From positions 708,336-772,335 of the forward strand of contig JANFOE010000572.1 in NCBI GenBank assembly GCA_025667525.1: a DNA stretch of 64,000 nucleotides, in the 5' to 3' direction. The notes beneath the pieces were generated by a model. That model made no database searches, was not told the DNA's origin, and was given only the letters and a program-made list of their open reading frames with translations. Shown in pieces: positions 10,951 through 22,060 of this stretch. Both the position numbers and the translations under genes were made by a program. Each line of letters opens with the position of its first letter. The stretch's first letter is position 1. This stretch comes from Glebionis coronaria. Lineage: Eukaryota > Streptophyta > Magnoliopsida > Asterales > Asteraceae.

Positions 10951-11689
10951 GATAATCTGGGGAGGATATGGACGTAACATAACTGTAGGGAACCTAGAAC
11001 GTGACGTGACTGAAAATGACATATCTGACTTATGGAAGGAAAAGTATGAGAAGTCCGGATGGACTCCTCCATTCCAAGTGGCGTCCCGCCCAGAACGGTT
11101 CCTCTATAAGATCTTAACGAAGTAGCCATCCTGATCTTCATGATCCTGACTTGACGGTACATAAAAGTTTCTGGTTCATCAACGTAAGATAGATCCGCAT
11201 GAATATGATCTAGTGGATAAGAATTAACGTGCAAGGGTAAATGAAACGTTATGATGTAAAATAACCTGGAATAACTGACATTAATAACATCTTAGCTATG
11301 ATGCGCGAGACATACTAAAACGTAGTACGTAAACAATTATGAATGTGATACGTGGAGATATGGTTAGTGTAATATGAGAGCACGTAGTACACGGACACAC
11401 GTGCAACATATCGTGAACGTGAGATAACTGAGGAGGTAACACCAAACGATATGAGGTGAGACCTGAAATGTGACGTGAAGTGTCTGTCTAAGGACATAAA
11501 GTTTATTAAACTTGAGTCTGGTCTCCCAATATTTCTTCAACACTTTTCAGAACGAAATGCGAACCGTAAGTCGTAAGCTATAATACGATCATGAACGTGA
11601 ACGACGTGATGAACATGAGTGCGGAAGCAAATCATGAAATTGAATAAGGACGTAAACATAATAATGAATACGAACATGCACTTTTGTCC

Positions 11690-11970
11690 GGTCTGATAGC
11701 TGAAGAAGGCCCAAGTGATCGTACGATCTTTGGCTGGGAAATGTCTAAAAATCTGCTAACTTTGAAATTCTTGCAGATAGAAAGTGTATGCAGACTTGGT
11801 CAAATTGTTGACAACAACCCAGATAGCATCATACTTCTTTTGAGCCTACGGTAGTTCGGTGACAAAATCCATGGAGATCCTGTCCCTTTTCCGTTCATAA
11901 TTTCTAATAGTGGGAATAACTCCTAGTCTGTAGGTGTTCTATCATAACCTGTTGGTATGTTAGGCACCTA
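11690..11970 (-). pseudogene. G1 integrase remnant
   Basis: Minus-strand translation gives ERKRDRISMDFVTELP near 11855-11905 and, after a stop, YDAIWVVVNNLTKSAY. These are the core of a Ty3/gypsy integrase, including the Asp of MDFVT. Multiple stops surround it. The following 740 bp down to 10951 hold no other recognisable piece. Confidence 0.8.
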
Positions 11971-12229
11971 GATATGAACATAACTACATCTTGTTTCATA
12001 GAAACTGGATACATAGAGATTTGTAAAACTATGAGTTTCTGAAATTAGACTTCTCCTAGCGTAGGATCCTCTAAAACACCTAATTTAGTGTAGGGTTCTC
12101 TCCTTTATGCGTAAGCTTAGTCATGGTAAAACTAGTCGTGAGAAGCAATGTGATTCGACGTGTCACTATAATCAACCATAAATCGTACTTGAAAAGGGTT
12201 CAGTGTACTATTTATCCTGTCTTAGAATT

Positions 12230-12690
12230 TATAACTATTATGACGATGGTCTTCGTGCTCTTCTCTAGATTTAGAGGAGATCAAGCTGTCGTCGATAAAA
12301 GAATAATGAATTTTATATGAATTAATGGGAAACTCCATTAATCAGGTCCATAAATGCTGCTGGAACATTCATGATACCAAAATAAAATTATGAATTTAGC
12401 ATGACCAAATCGTGTGCGAAAAGCAGTCATGGAAATGTCTTGTTCTTTCTCTCGCCACTGTTGGCAGCATAATCATAAGTCGATCTTGAAAAAGTGTTTA
12501 ACACCTTTAAATCGATCTGACACAATGTCAATACGTGGAGGTGAATACCGGTCATGAATAGTGATTTGTTTAAATCGACTGTAGTCAACACATAATCTTA
12601 TGTTACCGTCCTTCTACTTAATAAACAAAACCGGTGCACACCTTGGTGATACACATGGTGAATGAGCTTCTTCAAACATCTCGTGCAGCT
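12230..12690 (-). pseudogene. G1 reverse transcriptase remnant
   Basis: Minus-strand translation shows APVLFIK, then DGNIRLCVDYSRFKQ, PRIDIVSDRFKG, FFKIDL, TAFRTRFGHAKF and, after shifts, VPAAFMDLI. These are fingers/palm blocks of a Ty3/gypsy RT with several stops and frameshifts. The YVDD-type box is not intact. Parts correspond to the even more damaged RT remnant in G2. Confidence 0.85.
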
Positions 12691-12699
12691 GATCCATCA

Positions 12700-14111
12700 A
12701 CATGCTCGATGTTAAGTTCCATCTTGTGGATAGAAAGTACCCTCAGAGGTCTTTCTGGAATATATCAGGGAATCTGAAATGATCGGCTGATTATAAATGT
12801 AAGGAACTTCAGAAGTTGTGTCATTAACGATAGCTGGAAATCTTCACAGCCATGGGATGACAAACACATGCTTGTAAAGCATAAACAATTTGTACGGATT
12901 TCCTGATAGAAAACCATGTTGAATGTATTCATGAGCCTGAACATCATTGTACATAATCTGATCTGAATGGCGACGAATCATAGCATTGTGTGCTGTTCAT
13001 AGTCCATAATCAGAATCATTTTAACTCACATATGACCGAGGGAGGTGCGTTAGCAGATTGGATCTTATCATTAGACTGACATAAATATCTTCGTACGCAT
13101 GGCTGATACGAATAGCGTCTTTATGGTCATGGATATATGAAATATGTGATCAAGGAAATGAATGTGCCATGTCAATACATGAAGTACACGTGGCAGATTT
13201 CACTGAATGTGTTTCTCTTGTATCACACAGAACGAACATTGCGTGTCCAAACGTGAACAATGCGTGGCACAACAGAGTGGCATACTCCTTGAAAGGTACC
13301 CTAAATTTCTTAGGATCTGGTTGAAAAGTTATACATGAGTCATGTGTCCTGACTCATGTATTGAGAAAATATGCGTATGACCTGTGTCTTGACTAGTGTC
13401 TTGACATGTATCTTCAGGAAATATACGTGGGACATGTGTCTTGACTGATGTCTTGACATGTGTCTCCAGATGTGAACGAATAAAATAGAAAATCTTAGGT
13501 TATCATGCCAGAGTTGGCGGATCGGTTGGACTGCTGCCCCTTTGTATTTCTGTTCACGTTGGTTACCGGAGTTTCTATCGTTATTGTCAGAGTGTTTGTT
13601 GTCACGGTTGTTGTCACTACCTCCATGTCTGACAGTTCCCTGACCGTCATTATCATGACTGTGATTCATGTAACTATTCAGTTGAGTGGCCGGCTGGTAC
13701 TGGTTCCCACTCCTATGCTGGACAAAACAACTGAGTGGCACGTGACATATGACTGAGAAGGTAAAGATATGATATAAAATGTAACTCCTGGTAGATTAAG
13801 TATGATTCTAGTCTGGTTGCTCCGATCTATCGCCTTCGTCTTTGTTCTGCAGAATTTCCAAGCTGAGAGACGTATCATCTCTTAAGTAACATCGATGAGA
13901 GAAGAACATATGAGAAAGTAGAGAATCGATTAGCACTACACATATAGTGCGGTGACTGGAATATATCTGGAATGTGGTACATGAAGTATACATGTGGTTG
14001 GGTACGTGTAGTACACATGAAATTCACATGAGGTGATTGACACGGGTGTCAACCATCTGATATGATCAAAGGAAGGTAAAAGCTCAAATGGTTAAAACCA
14101 ACTTAACAGTA
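12700..14111 (-). pseudogene. G1 gag/protease region, decayed
   Basis: Most of this stretch has no readable domain. Between about 13500 and 13760 the minus strand reads QHRSGNQYQPATQLNS followed by a His/Asn/Asp-rich segment. The same text can be read on the plus strand of G2 at 36310-36540, so this is the gag C-terminal region of the shared family. An imperfect cluster of GTCTTGAC(A)TGTGTC-like repeats lies at about 13333-13480. The C2 insertion ends this block. Confidence 0.6.
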
Positions 14112-14420
14112 TGTAAAACAATGATAATTTTATAACTAATCAAGAAGGTTGTTGTTAATCTAGAGAGAGAGTAGAGAGAGAAACAAAGAAACTTTATTAA
14201 GTGTGTGAAAAATAAACTAATAACCAACACCCCTTTCCATGGTGGAAAGGGGTTTATATACCCAAGTCCTTAATGGACTTGGGCCTCCAACCCATGACAA
14301 GCCCATGGGCCGGGTTAAACATTAATATAACTTAACCTTTAACTACGAGCTACTAAACGTATTACAATATTGTTGGAGTGACCGATACTTCTAATATAAG
14401 TTAAAAACGTATTTCGAACA
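14112..14420 (-). repeat. C2 3' LTR (309 bp)
   Basis: In sense it runs TGTTCGAAATACG...TTTTACA. A minus-strand TATATAAA box (14253-14260) is flanked by two hairpins: CCCCTTTCC/GGAAAGGGG (14230-14252) and CCCAAGTCC/GGACTTGGG (14261-14283). The left flank CAGTA matches the right flank of the other LTR. No convincing purine tract precedes it, which is odd. Confidence 0.95.
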
Positions 14421-16604
14421 ATCTACCCTAAGGGAGGTCACTCCAAATTACAAACTTCTAAACCTAGCATACTATACTAAGTCTTCGTTCTTCAGCTCGT
14501 AGTCCTTTCTCTTTTATCTTTTCCTTTTGTTGTGAATATGTTGATGTTGATCTTTTGGGCTTTGGCTTTAGAGCATTGTTCTTTTGACCCTTCACGTGTG
14601 ATCTTTGCCTTCTTGTGATTCTTGTCTCCTCGTGAGTCCATGTTCCACATACTTATGTTTTTGTTAAATTCTTGAAAGCTTCAGAGTTTGGTACAGCAGA
14701 AGACTTCATTTTGAACTTTCTTGAATTTTGCTGAAATTGATGGAGAAAAACATAAGCATGTGGAAACGAATTCATCTGGTACACCGCAACGCCACCGTCT
14801 TCAAATGCCGCAACATAACAAGACATGAACGAAATGGATTAGAACATTTCATTCTAAATCGGTAGCATTTTACCTCCGGCCGGTGAAGATCGTTGGACGA
14901 TATTAGATATCGTACCTATGACGGATAGTTTCAATTAAGTAACTTCCTGACAGGATTTCGCGGGTAAACCCCTTCTCTTTATTCGACGATCACTAAGCCT
15001 GACTACGAACATATAGAGTGAATCACTTGGATAAATTATCCTTGTGATTGAAGCCGTCAATTCATGAATCCTGGAACAAGTGAATTTCAATTAAGATTTT
15101 CACCATCGTTGCTTTCCAGTTGTCACGAGCTTGATTCAAATAGAATCTTGCTTGTCACCTACCAAGTGCTGTTTGATGTTAACACTAGAAGGATTTCCAC
15201 TCGTCATTGTGAACACTAAAGAGTGTCACTCTGAGTGTTCTGGCAGGATCATACGATAATGCATAGAGGCCTGGAACGAGTTTAAGTTCAATTAAGAATT
15301 AAACTATTGTTTCTTTCCAGTTTTCACAAGATTGGTTCTTAAAGAACCGCACGTGTCACCTACCATGAGCTTGTTTGATGTTGGCTCAAGCAGGATTTCC
15401 ATCTTTATTGTAATATTACAAGAATACTGCGTAGGACTCATAAAGATCTCTTACTTTTCAAAGTATGTGAGAAAGCAAGGAATAAATGGAAAGTGTCCTA
15501 ATGAGACTTTTGATGAACTCGTGGCTCTAGACTCGATAGCGCGTTTTAATTTAGTGAGCGACGGCTGGAGAGGATTGTCACCTATTCAATACCAGTCTAT
15601 TCGGAGTGAATAAACCAATAGATAACGTGTTGAACTCCGTGTGATTAAAATAAATATCTTTTGAGAGATATTTGAGTTAGCTAGGAAGGGTTGTGCATTG
15701 CATCACTGGGTCCATGATGTCTATCTTCAATATCGAGAATCATTGAAAAAATGATCTCAATAGCATATGTATTGACCCGGTTTCTGCCTAAGGTTGTAAG
15801 GAGGGTTTCTTTCTTTACAACCTTTATCTTTACAATTATTTTTAATTCTTCAACCCCTTCAATGCTTACCAATACGTCATCACTAGCACCTTATTGTGAT
15901 TATTCCAGTGCTAGTTTAAGTACTTGGTCGGCATTCAGCTACGTTCATAATCTTTCTCCATCTTTCCTAGGACTTCTAATTCTATCTAGGGAATTGTCCT
16001 TGGGAAGATTCCATCGGTTCTAATGAATCATTGGACTAATACCTAATCCTACCACCCTTTTGTCACCACTTTCATCGTGAATAAGTGTGTTTTGGGTAAG
16101 TATTATCACCATGAAAAATCCTTGAAAATCACTTAAAGCACTTGTGATATTATAATCAAAGTTTTTGTGCCTTAAGTGTTTTGTTCATCAAAAACGCTCC
16201 CCCTTAACATGTGCATTACACATATTAAGTTGGTTTATCTTTTAAGCCTTTTTCATTGTTTAACCAAGTTTCATTAAGTCTCCTTAATCCCATTTTCTCC
16301 CCTTTCCAAAATGTTAACCTTCAATATTTTGGATATTAATGGATTAACCGGTCTTTGGGTAATAAAATGAAATTTGATGTTGGTCAAGGAACATATTAAT
16401 GCTCCCCCTCAAATTAATGAGGGTTAGTTGTAGTGCTTGAGTATGATAGATTTTGAAAGATTTAGAATCTCGTGAGAAATTCTTGAAACATTATCATACT
16501 TTCACACTACAACAAGCCACAAAAGCACAATATTTACAAAATTTACATATTCACAAATTAACCAATATGGAATAGACCTGAGATAGTACGATCCATTAGA
16601 TGGA
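14421..16604 (-). other. C2 3' non-coding tail with 200-bp tandem duplication
   Basis: This 2.2 kb between the extra ORF and the 3' LTR has no long ORF. Two imperfect copies of a 200-bp unit begin CCTGGAAC at 15070 and 15270. They share TTCAATTAAGA, CTTTCCAGTT, TGTCACCTACCA, TGTTTGATGTT and AGGATTTCCA. A short minus-strand reading MEILLEPTSNKLMVG is visible in the second copy. Minus-strand purine tracts lie at about 16195-16210 and 16398-16415 (TTGAGGGGGAGC), resembling polypurine tracts but 1.8-2 kb from the LTR. Confidence 0.6.
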
Positions 16605-19600
16605 TCATTGCATCAGCTTGTGGTGCGCTCCATATGGTCTGCCACCAACGAATCGTTCAATACTCCTCATCAAGCGTATTTCCCGCAACTTCTCATTGAT
16701 CTTGTTTATCAGGTAGTTAGCACTTGTTTCGTACCCTTTGTGCCACCGGACAGTAAGTTGGGGATGCTTCTTGGTTCTGTTGATCTGAATCAGTGTGTCC
16801 CGAACTTGCTCAAGAGTCCCGTCACTAAACTTGGAGAGTTCCGCTATTCTCAGGAATTTCTTCTCACGGGATCCATTCAAGTAGAAAGTGCCCGGAGCCG
16901 GTTTTGTAGTGCTTGTGTACGAGCTTTTGTCGTGATGAATAGTAGGAACCTTTGTGTATGGAGCCGTGAGGTTTAGCTTCTTCTGATAACTCTCAACGCC
17001 AAGTTGCAGGTCTTCAACTCTTTTCTCGATCACAATGCGACGAGTATACATGTGTAGAGCTGAATTCAGGTCAATGTAGTTGTCAGTGTTCATGTGTTTG
17101 AATGTGTCTTGAGTCATCAATAGTAACATATCTTCAATGTCAACAAGAGGAAGATCCGAGAAGTCTCCTTCCGTGATGGTATAGAATTTGTCGTCTTCTC
17201 TTTTTAATCGGATCTCTGTTACATGATGATAGCCGACTTTGGGTTCAACTCTTACTCCTAAAATAGCCTTGATTCTGAACTCGGATTTTACTGGAGTCTT
17301 TGACTTGAAACCACGTGTGTAGCTGTAGGCTTAATGTATGGTTTCTCCCCAATGTGAAGCACCCAATTCAGCATACTGATCATACTCCGGAATCAATTTC
17401 TTTACCCATATACGATCAACCTTTTCTTCAATCCAGGGTATTGACCCCCAAGTTGCAGCTTTGACCAAGGTTAAGGAAGTCGCATACTTGTTGGCGCCGT
17501 TAACTAAATACTCAAGGTCATAGCAGACAAAGAAATCACGTATGATTTGATTGTCAGCATCAGCAATCGGGAAAGGAGAATTCTCAGGCCTGTGACGACA
17601 TGTTCTTTGAGGAAGGTTCATTGCTTTCAACAGTTCATTCGCATTGTATTCAACCTCCATTCTACTGATTCTTGAAGTAGGAATGATGGTGGGATCATGA
17701 AAAGCTCGAGTTACCATCGCTGGAGTTACATTGTCAGTTCCATACTTGTAGATTAGATATGCTGAGAAGTTGATGGGATTGTTGAGTATTTGGGAGAAAT
17801 CGGGTTCATCTTCTCGAGTTAGCGGACAAGTGCCAGCAGCTTCTGTGACCCAAGGTTGCTCGGGTGCATCTTCATCTACATTAACTGTATCCACCCATGC
17901 CGGTTCGCTCGATTCTGGAATATCATAACTTTGCACAGATGCTGGAGGTCGATTTGGAAAAATTACTCGAAGTGTCTGAGTACGTTGTGTGTCCTTCACT
18001 GGTGTAGACTTAGACGTTTTAGATTGATCGGGTTCTCGGATGGGTAGTTGTTGTGGTGGTGTTGTAGATGTGATAGCTGGAGGTGATTGAAGTGAACCCG
18101 ATATCAGATTAGCACCAGCGTCATGACGGTGTTTAGTGCGTCTGCCGGTTGGAGGTGACTCACATACTGGAGTTTCCTCGGCTGTTGAAGATGTTGGATT
18201 TTCCTTTTGAGACTTGTCACCTTTTCCTAAAGGTTGATCTGCTTCAACATCTGACTTATCTTTGTTGTTGTCATCCTCCTCTTCGTCATTCTTTTCCTTA
18301 TCATCATCATCACCATCATCATCATTTTTGACATCATCATCATTTATACGTTCGTCCATGCTGTCATCATCATCATCGTTACGCTTACCCTTATCAGCAT
18401 TGTCACCATCATCATCATTTTCATCTTCATCGTCAGCGTCATCGTCATCGTCATCGTCATCATCATCTTCATTCTCGGAAGATTCATCGGGTTTGTCTGA
18501 CTCATCCTCATCTTCATCGTCTTTTTCTTGATCGAGAGTGCTGTATGGGACACGGTGCCATGTTTTTCAAAGATCTCGGTGTCTTGATCCATTGCCGTCT
18601 TTAAATCTTTGTGAAGTGCTTGTTGTTCTGGCGTTCGGTTGTAGGACCCGACTTGAATCATCTTAGCATGCAACAGCTTCTTCAACTCGTAATCGGTGAG
18701 TCTTTGACCTATGAGAAAGTCAGACTGCGGAGTGTCGGAAGACTTGATCATCATTTTGTTTGTAGCGATGTCTTTTAGTTCATCTCGCAGAGGAGGAAGT
18801 ACGGTTTCAATAGATTCTTGAACTTTTTCATTGATTGATTCAATCAGTGTAGCATTAGCTTGAACAAGTTCTTCTTTCTCCTCTTTGTATTTGTCTCTGA
18901 GTGCGCGAATACGTTTAATTTATTCTTGCTTCCTTTCCACTGTAGCTTCTAGATTTTCTCTTATTGACTCTCCAGATTGTTGACGACTTGTTAATTCTTT
19001 TCGAAGCTGGTCGATTTCTTTTTCAAAATCCTTCTTGCTTGCTAATTCATCAAGAAGACTAGCGAGTTCTTTTTCATAGGCTGTCTTTGAAGATTCTAAC
19101 TGCTCTGTAACTAGAATAGTCTTATCCTCTTGAGCCTTCAAGCGTTGTTCGATGATTTGCATAGAATCTGGGGTGACGGGTGGAGATACTATCAATGGTG
19201 TTGGATGAGCAGTTGATTTTGTAGGTGTGACATGAGTTGTGAGAATGGTGCTAAGTACTAATGTAGTGGACATAGTTACAGGGACATTTACCATGTTCAA
19301 GTTTGTTGAAAGATCAGTGTTAGTAACTTCAGATTCAAGTGAGTCAAAGTTCAAGTACTTACCTACTTGATCTGACAAAGACGAGGATTTGGTGACACTC
19401 TTGTCCTTGTGGATGCTCCCTGTAACTGTTGTCTCTGGTTGAATATCATCAAGGAACGTGTCTTGTTGCTCGTATTATTGATCTTCTTCATCTCCCTGAA
19501 CTGGTTCGTCATTGAAATTATCTGGTTCTCCAAATTCATCAATGTCAGACAATTCGGCTGTCTTTGGCTTTTTCGATCCACTACCTCCCGTCTCCCTTCT

Positions 19601-20746
19601 GCTTTGTATTAAGGCCTTCTTCAATTGTTTGGATTCTTGTTTCTTAGTCAACGACTGATGTTGTTCGTCCACGTCTTCAAGCAAGTCTTCATAGAAGAGA
19701 AGTGTTTTCTTTCCCTTGGCCTTTTTCTTCTCCCCTAAAGACACTATTTTTTTTCTTTTGCCTTTGTCTTGTGTTGGAGTATCAGCTTCTGAAAAATCAG
19801 TTTCCTTCCTTTTTCCTTTGGATTTTGGTGTCTTAGATTCTCCCGCATCTAGTTTCTTGATGTGGTCTTCATTTTCCTTTAGAAGTGTCCTATATGTGGC
19901 ACTCTTCTTGATTTTGTCATTGAGCATAGTATCCGGAAGTGGAGCTGGAATACCTGAGTAAGTGTTCTTTTGTCCTTCAGGTCTCATGGCTAGCACGAAG
20001 AAATCATCATCTTCTGAGTTAACAAAGAATCCACCACGTCTATCAATAGCTTCATCAGCTTTCATAAAGTAATTTATGATAAGCTTTGTAAATCGTGGAA
20101 ACTGAAGGTGTTCGGATTTCTTCTTAACATTTCGGAAGGCTTGATAATGAATTTCTTCCCATATGAGAGAGGCATAATCCAAATCTAGTCTCTGGTAGAT
20201 GCTATAGAAAATACGAGCCTGAGAAAGTCTCATAAAATCTGCTCCTCTGGATTTACCCGTCAAGCATCGGATAATGATAGTAAAGATTGCCGTCCATGGT
20301 TGTCCAAGCCTAGCTGTGTTAAAGTTAGATATGATAGGCAATTCTGCATCATAACCGAGAGACAAAATCAAATCTATTATTTTGTTTGAGTCTCGAACAT
20401 TAGTATATGTTTTCCCTTTAGCTGGAGGGAATCCAAAGATTTCGCGAAATTGTTTAAGAGAAAATTCCTTCTTTTGACCGTTGATGTTGAAAGAAAACTT
20501 GGTGCTTGTTATGGCTTTAATGGATGACCAAAATTCATGCATGTAGATTTCGGGAACACCTGCTGACATCCGTAGTGCATTTTTGATCGGGGAGATATCA
20601 AGGACTTTGATGGAAATTCTGAATGCTGCTTGTGATGGAACAAAGTCTTCTTTCAGTCGATGATTATTAGAGGGGATTGGAAGACGGTTTTCTTCTGGAA
20701 CGAGTTCATTGTCAAGTGCAATTTGTTGCTCTTGAGTGCGAGACAT
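16605..20746 (-). pseudogene. C2 extra ORF, about 1,380 codons, unknown function
   Basis: Start chosen at the ATG at 20746 (MSRTQEQQ) rather than the upstream hydrophobic extension. It is nearly open: three in-frame stops (19475, 18920, 17331) and one frameshift near 18540. The layout has five parts. A globular N-terminal domain at residues ~30-260 has MHEFWSSIKA, GQPWTAIFTIIIRCLTGKSR, LIWEEIHYQ and FPRFTKLIINYF. A Lys-rich linker at ~280-410 includes KGKRKETDF and KKAKGKK. A coiled coil lies at ~530-650. A Glu/Asp tract at ~735-835 is encoded by a GAT/GAC microsatellite. A C-terminal domain at ~870-1380 includes SAYLIYKYGTDNV, DIEDMLLL, RVEDLQLGVESYQKKLN and MRSIERFVGGR. There is no signal peptide, membrane helix or catalytic motif. 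The N-terminal domain is homologous to the C1 extra ORF. The Lys-rich linker suggests nuclear or nucleic-acid contact, but that is speculation. Confidence 0.72.
18230..18540. repeat. GAT/GAC (ATC) microsatellite encoding an acidic tract
   Basis: On the plus strand this is a dense run of CATCAT/TCGTCA triplets. On the minus strand it encodes runs of Asp with Glu and Asn inside the C2 extra ORF. Plus-strand readings as poly-Ser are artefacts. The frameshift in the ORF lies at its upstream edge, as expected of slippage. Confidence 0.85.
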
Positions 20747-20931
20747 GATAGCTGCTAAGACACAACATACATGTTGATACACAATATAAATATATATCAT
20801 AATGTATAAACCTAAAAAGCATCATATGTCACTTTCCCGAAAACATAGCAAAATACCATGCAAACATGACCCAAAATAATTATTGAGTTGAAACACATAC
20901 AAATCAGACTACTAAGCAAGCATATCAAAAC

Positions 20932-21680
20932 CCTTATCCGGAATACATAATGTCTTGCTTATCCGGAATGCTTTACTCAAGGCTTTATCCGGAATAATTA
21001 CCTAATGCTTATCCGAGATAAATTTCCTAGAACTTATCCGGAATACATGGTTTTCAGTCTTATCCGGAATAAGTTTCAATAAGCTTATTCGGAATAATCT
21101 CCCTAAGGCTTTATCCGGAAAACAATTCTAAAGATTATCCGAAAAGCAATTTCTATGCCTTATCCGGAATAAAACTTTGTAGGCTTATCCGGAAAACAAT
21201 TTCTATGCGTTATCCGGAATAAAGTTTTGTAGGGCTTATCCGGAATATGGCTTATCCGGAATTATTACCCAAGGTTTATCCAGAATACTTTCTTAATGCT
21301 TATCCTGAATAAATGTTTTCGTGCTTATCCGGAATAAGGTTTCGAGGCTTATCCGAAATAATTACCCAAGGTTTATCCGGAATACTTTCTTAATGCATAT
21401 CCTGAATAAATGTTTTCGTGCTTATCCGGAATAAGGTTTCGAGGCTTATCCAGAATAAGTTCCTTTTGCTTATCCGGAATAAATTTCCTAAGTCATATCC
21501 GGAATAATTTCCTTTTGCTTATCCAGAATATGTTTCCTAAGTCATATCCGGAATAATTTCCTTTTGCTTATCCGGAATATGTTTCCTAAGTCATATCCGG
21601 AATAATTTCCTTTTGCTAATCCGGAATAAGTTCCTAAAGCTTATCCGAAATAAAACTTTCGAGGGCTTATCCGGAATACT
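20932..21680 (-). repeat. Array A: about 31 spaced copies of TTATCCGGAATA
   Basis: About 31 copies of a degenerate 12-14-mer (plus strand CTTATCCGGAATAA; element sense TTATTCCGGATAAG) at a mean spacing near 24 bp, separated by variable AT-rich spacers. The core TCCGGA is a perfect palindrome. The array lies 186 bp upstream of the extra-ORF ATG. All copies point the same way. Secondary near-duplications (e.g. TCATATCCGGAATAATTTCC repeated three times around 21490-21610) show local expansion. The same motif forms array B ahead of gag. Confidence 0.95.
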
Positions 21681-22060
21681 GTATTACCAGAAAACACTCA
21701 AAGACAAACCTGGGATTGACTTAAAAAATACTCACCTAAGCAAATGATTTTCACACAAGAAGCAAGTAATGGCTATCCCTATTACAGCAAGGTTGTGTCG
21801 TGTTTAACAGTTCATCTGATTAACTTATATATACGAACTAATCAAAAATAATAAGTCCTATCCTGAGAGTGTGATTGATTAGTTATAGTGAATAAATTGA
21901 AGAAACCTGTTTACCTTCGATGTTCTGAGATCGAGAAATCAAAGCAAGGTTTGATCAGAATTAATGGCGGCAAGATTGATGTGGTGGTGTGGTACAGTGA
22001 AACGAGAGAGAAGAAAGAAAGGGGGGGGGGGTTATGTTTGACCTAAACATGTTTAGTAAA
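21681..22060 (-). promoter_or_regulatory. Possible internal promoter and leader intron for C2 extra ORF
   Basis: In sense a C11 tract (22021-22031) is followed by TTTCTTTCTTCTCTCTC, then a leader-like segment. That segment contains GAACATCGAAG|GTAAAC and TTGCTTAG|GTGAGT, both good plant 5' splice sites, and TTTTCTGGTAATACAG, a plausible acceptor immediately before array A. An AT-rich GAATATTTACT lies upstream of the C tract. This looks like a host-type promoter/5' UTR between pol and the extra ORF, parallel to the arrangement in C1. Inferred only. Confidence 0.35.

Noticed and set aside
18262..18531. Plus-strand poly-Ser ORF
   Set aside because: It is the reverse reading of the GAT/GAC tract in the C2 extra ORF; the coding sense is minus.
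16605..20746. Retroviral envelope protein
   Set aside because: Position fits an env-like ORF, but no signal peptide, membrane segment or cleavage site is visible and the protein is acidic and coiled-coil.
16605..20800. Host nuclear protein gene
   Set aside because: The ORF lies within the two C2 LTRs, downstream of pol on the same strand, and shares modules with the C1 extra ORF, so it is element-borne.
20932..21680. CRISPR array
   Set aside because: Repeats are 12-14 bp and degenerate with AT-rich similar spacers in a plant retrotransposon; no cas genes or unique spacers.
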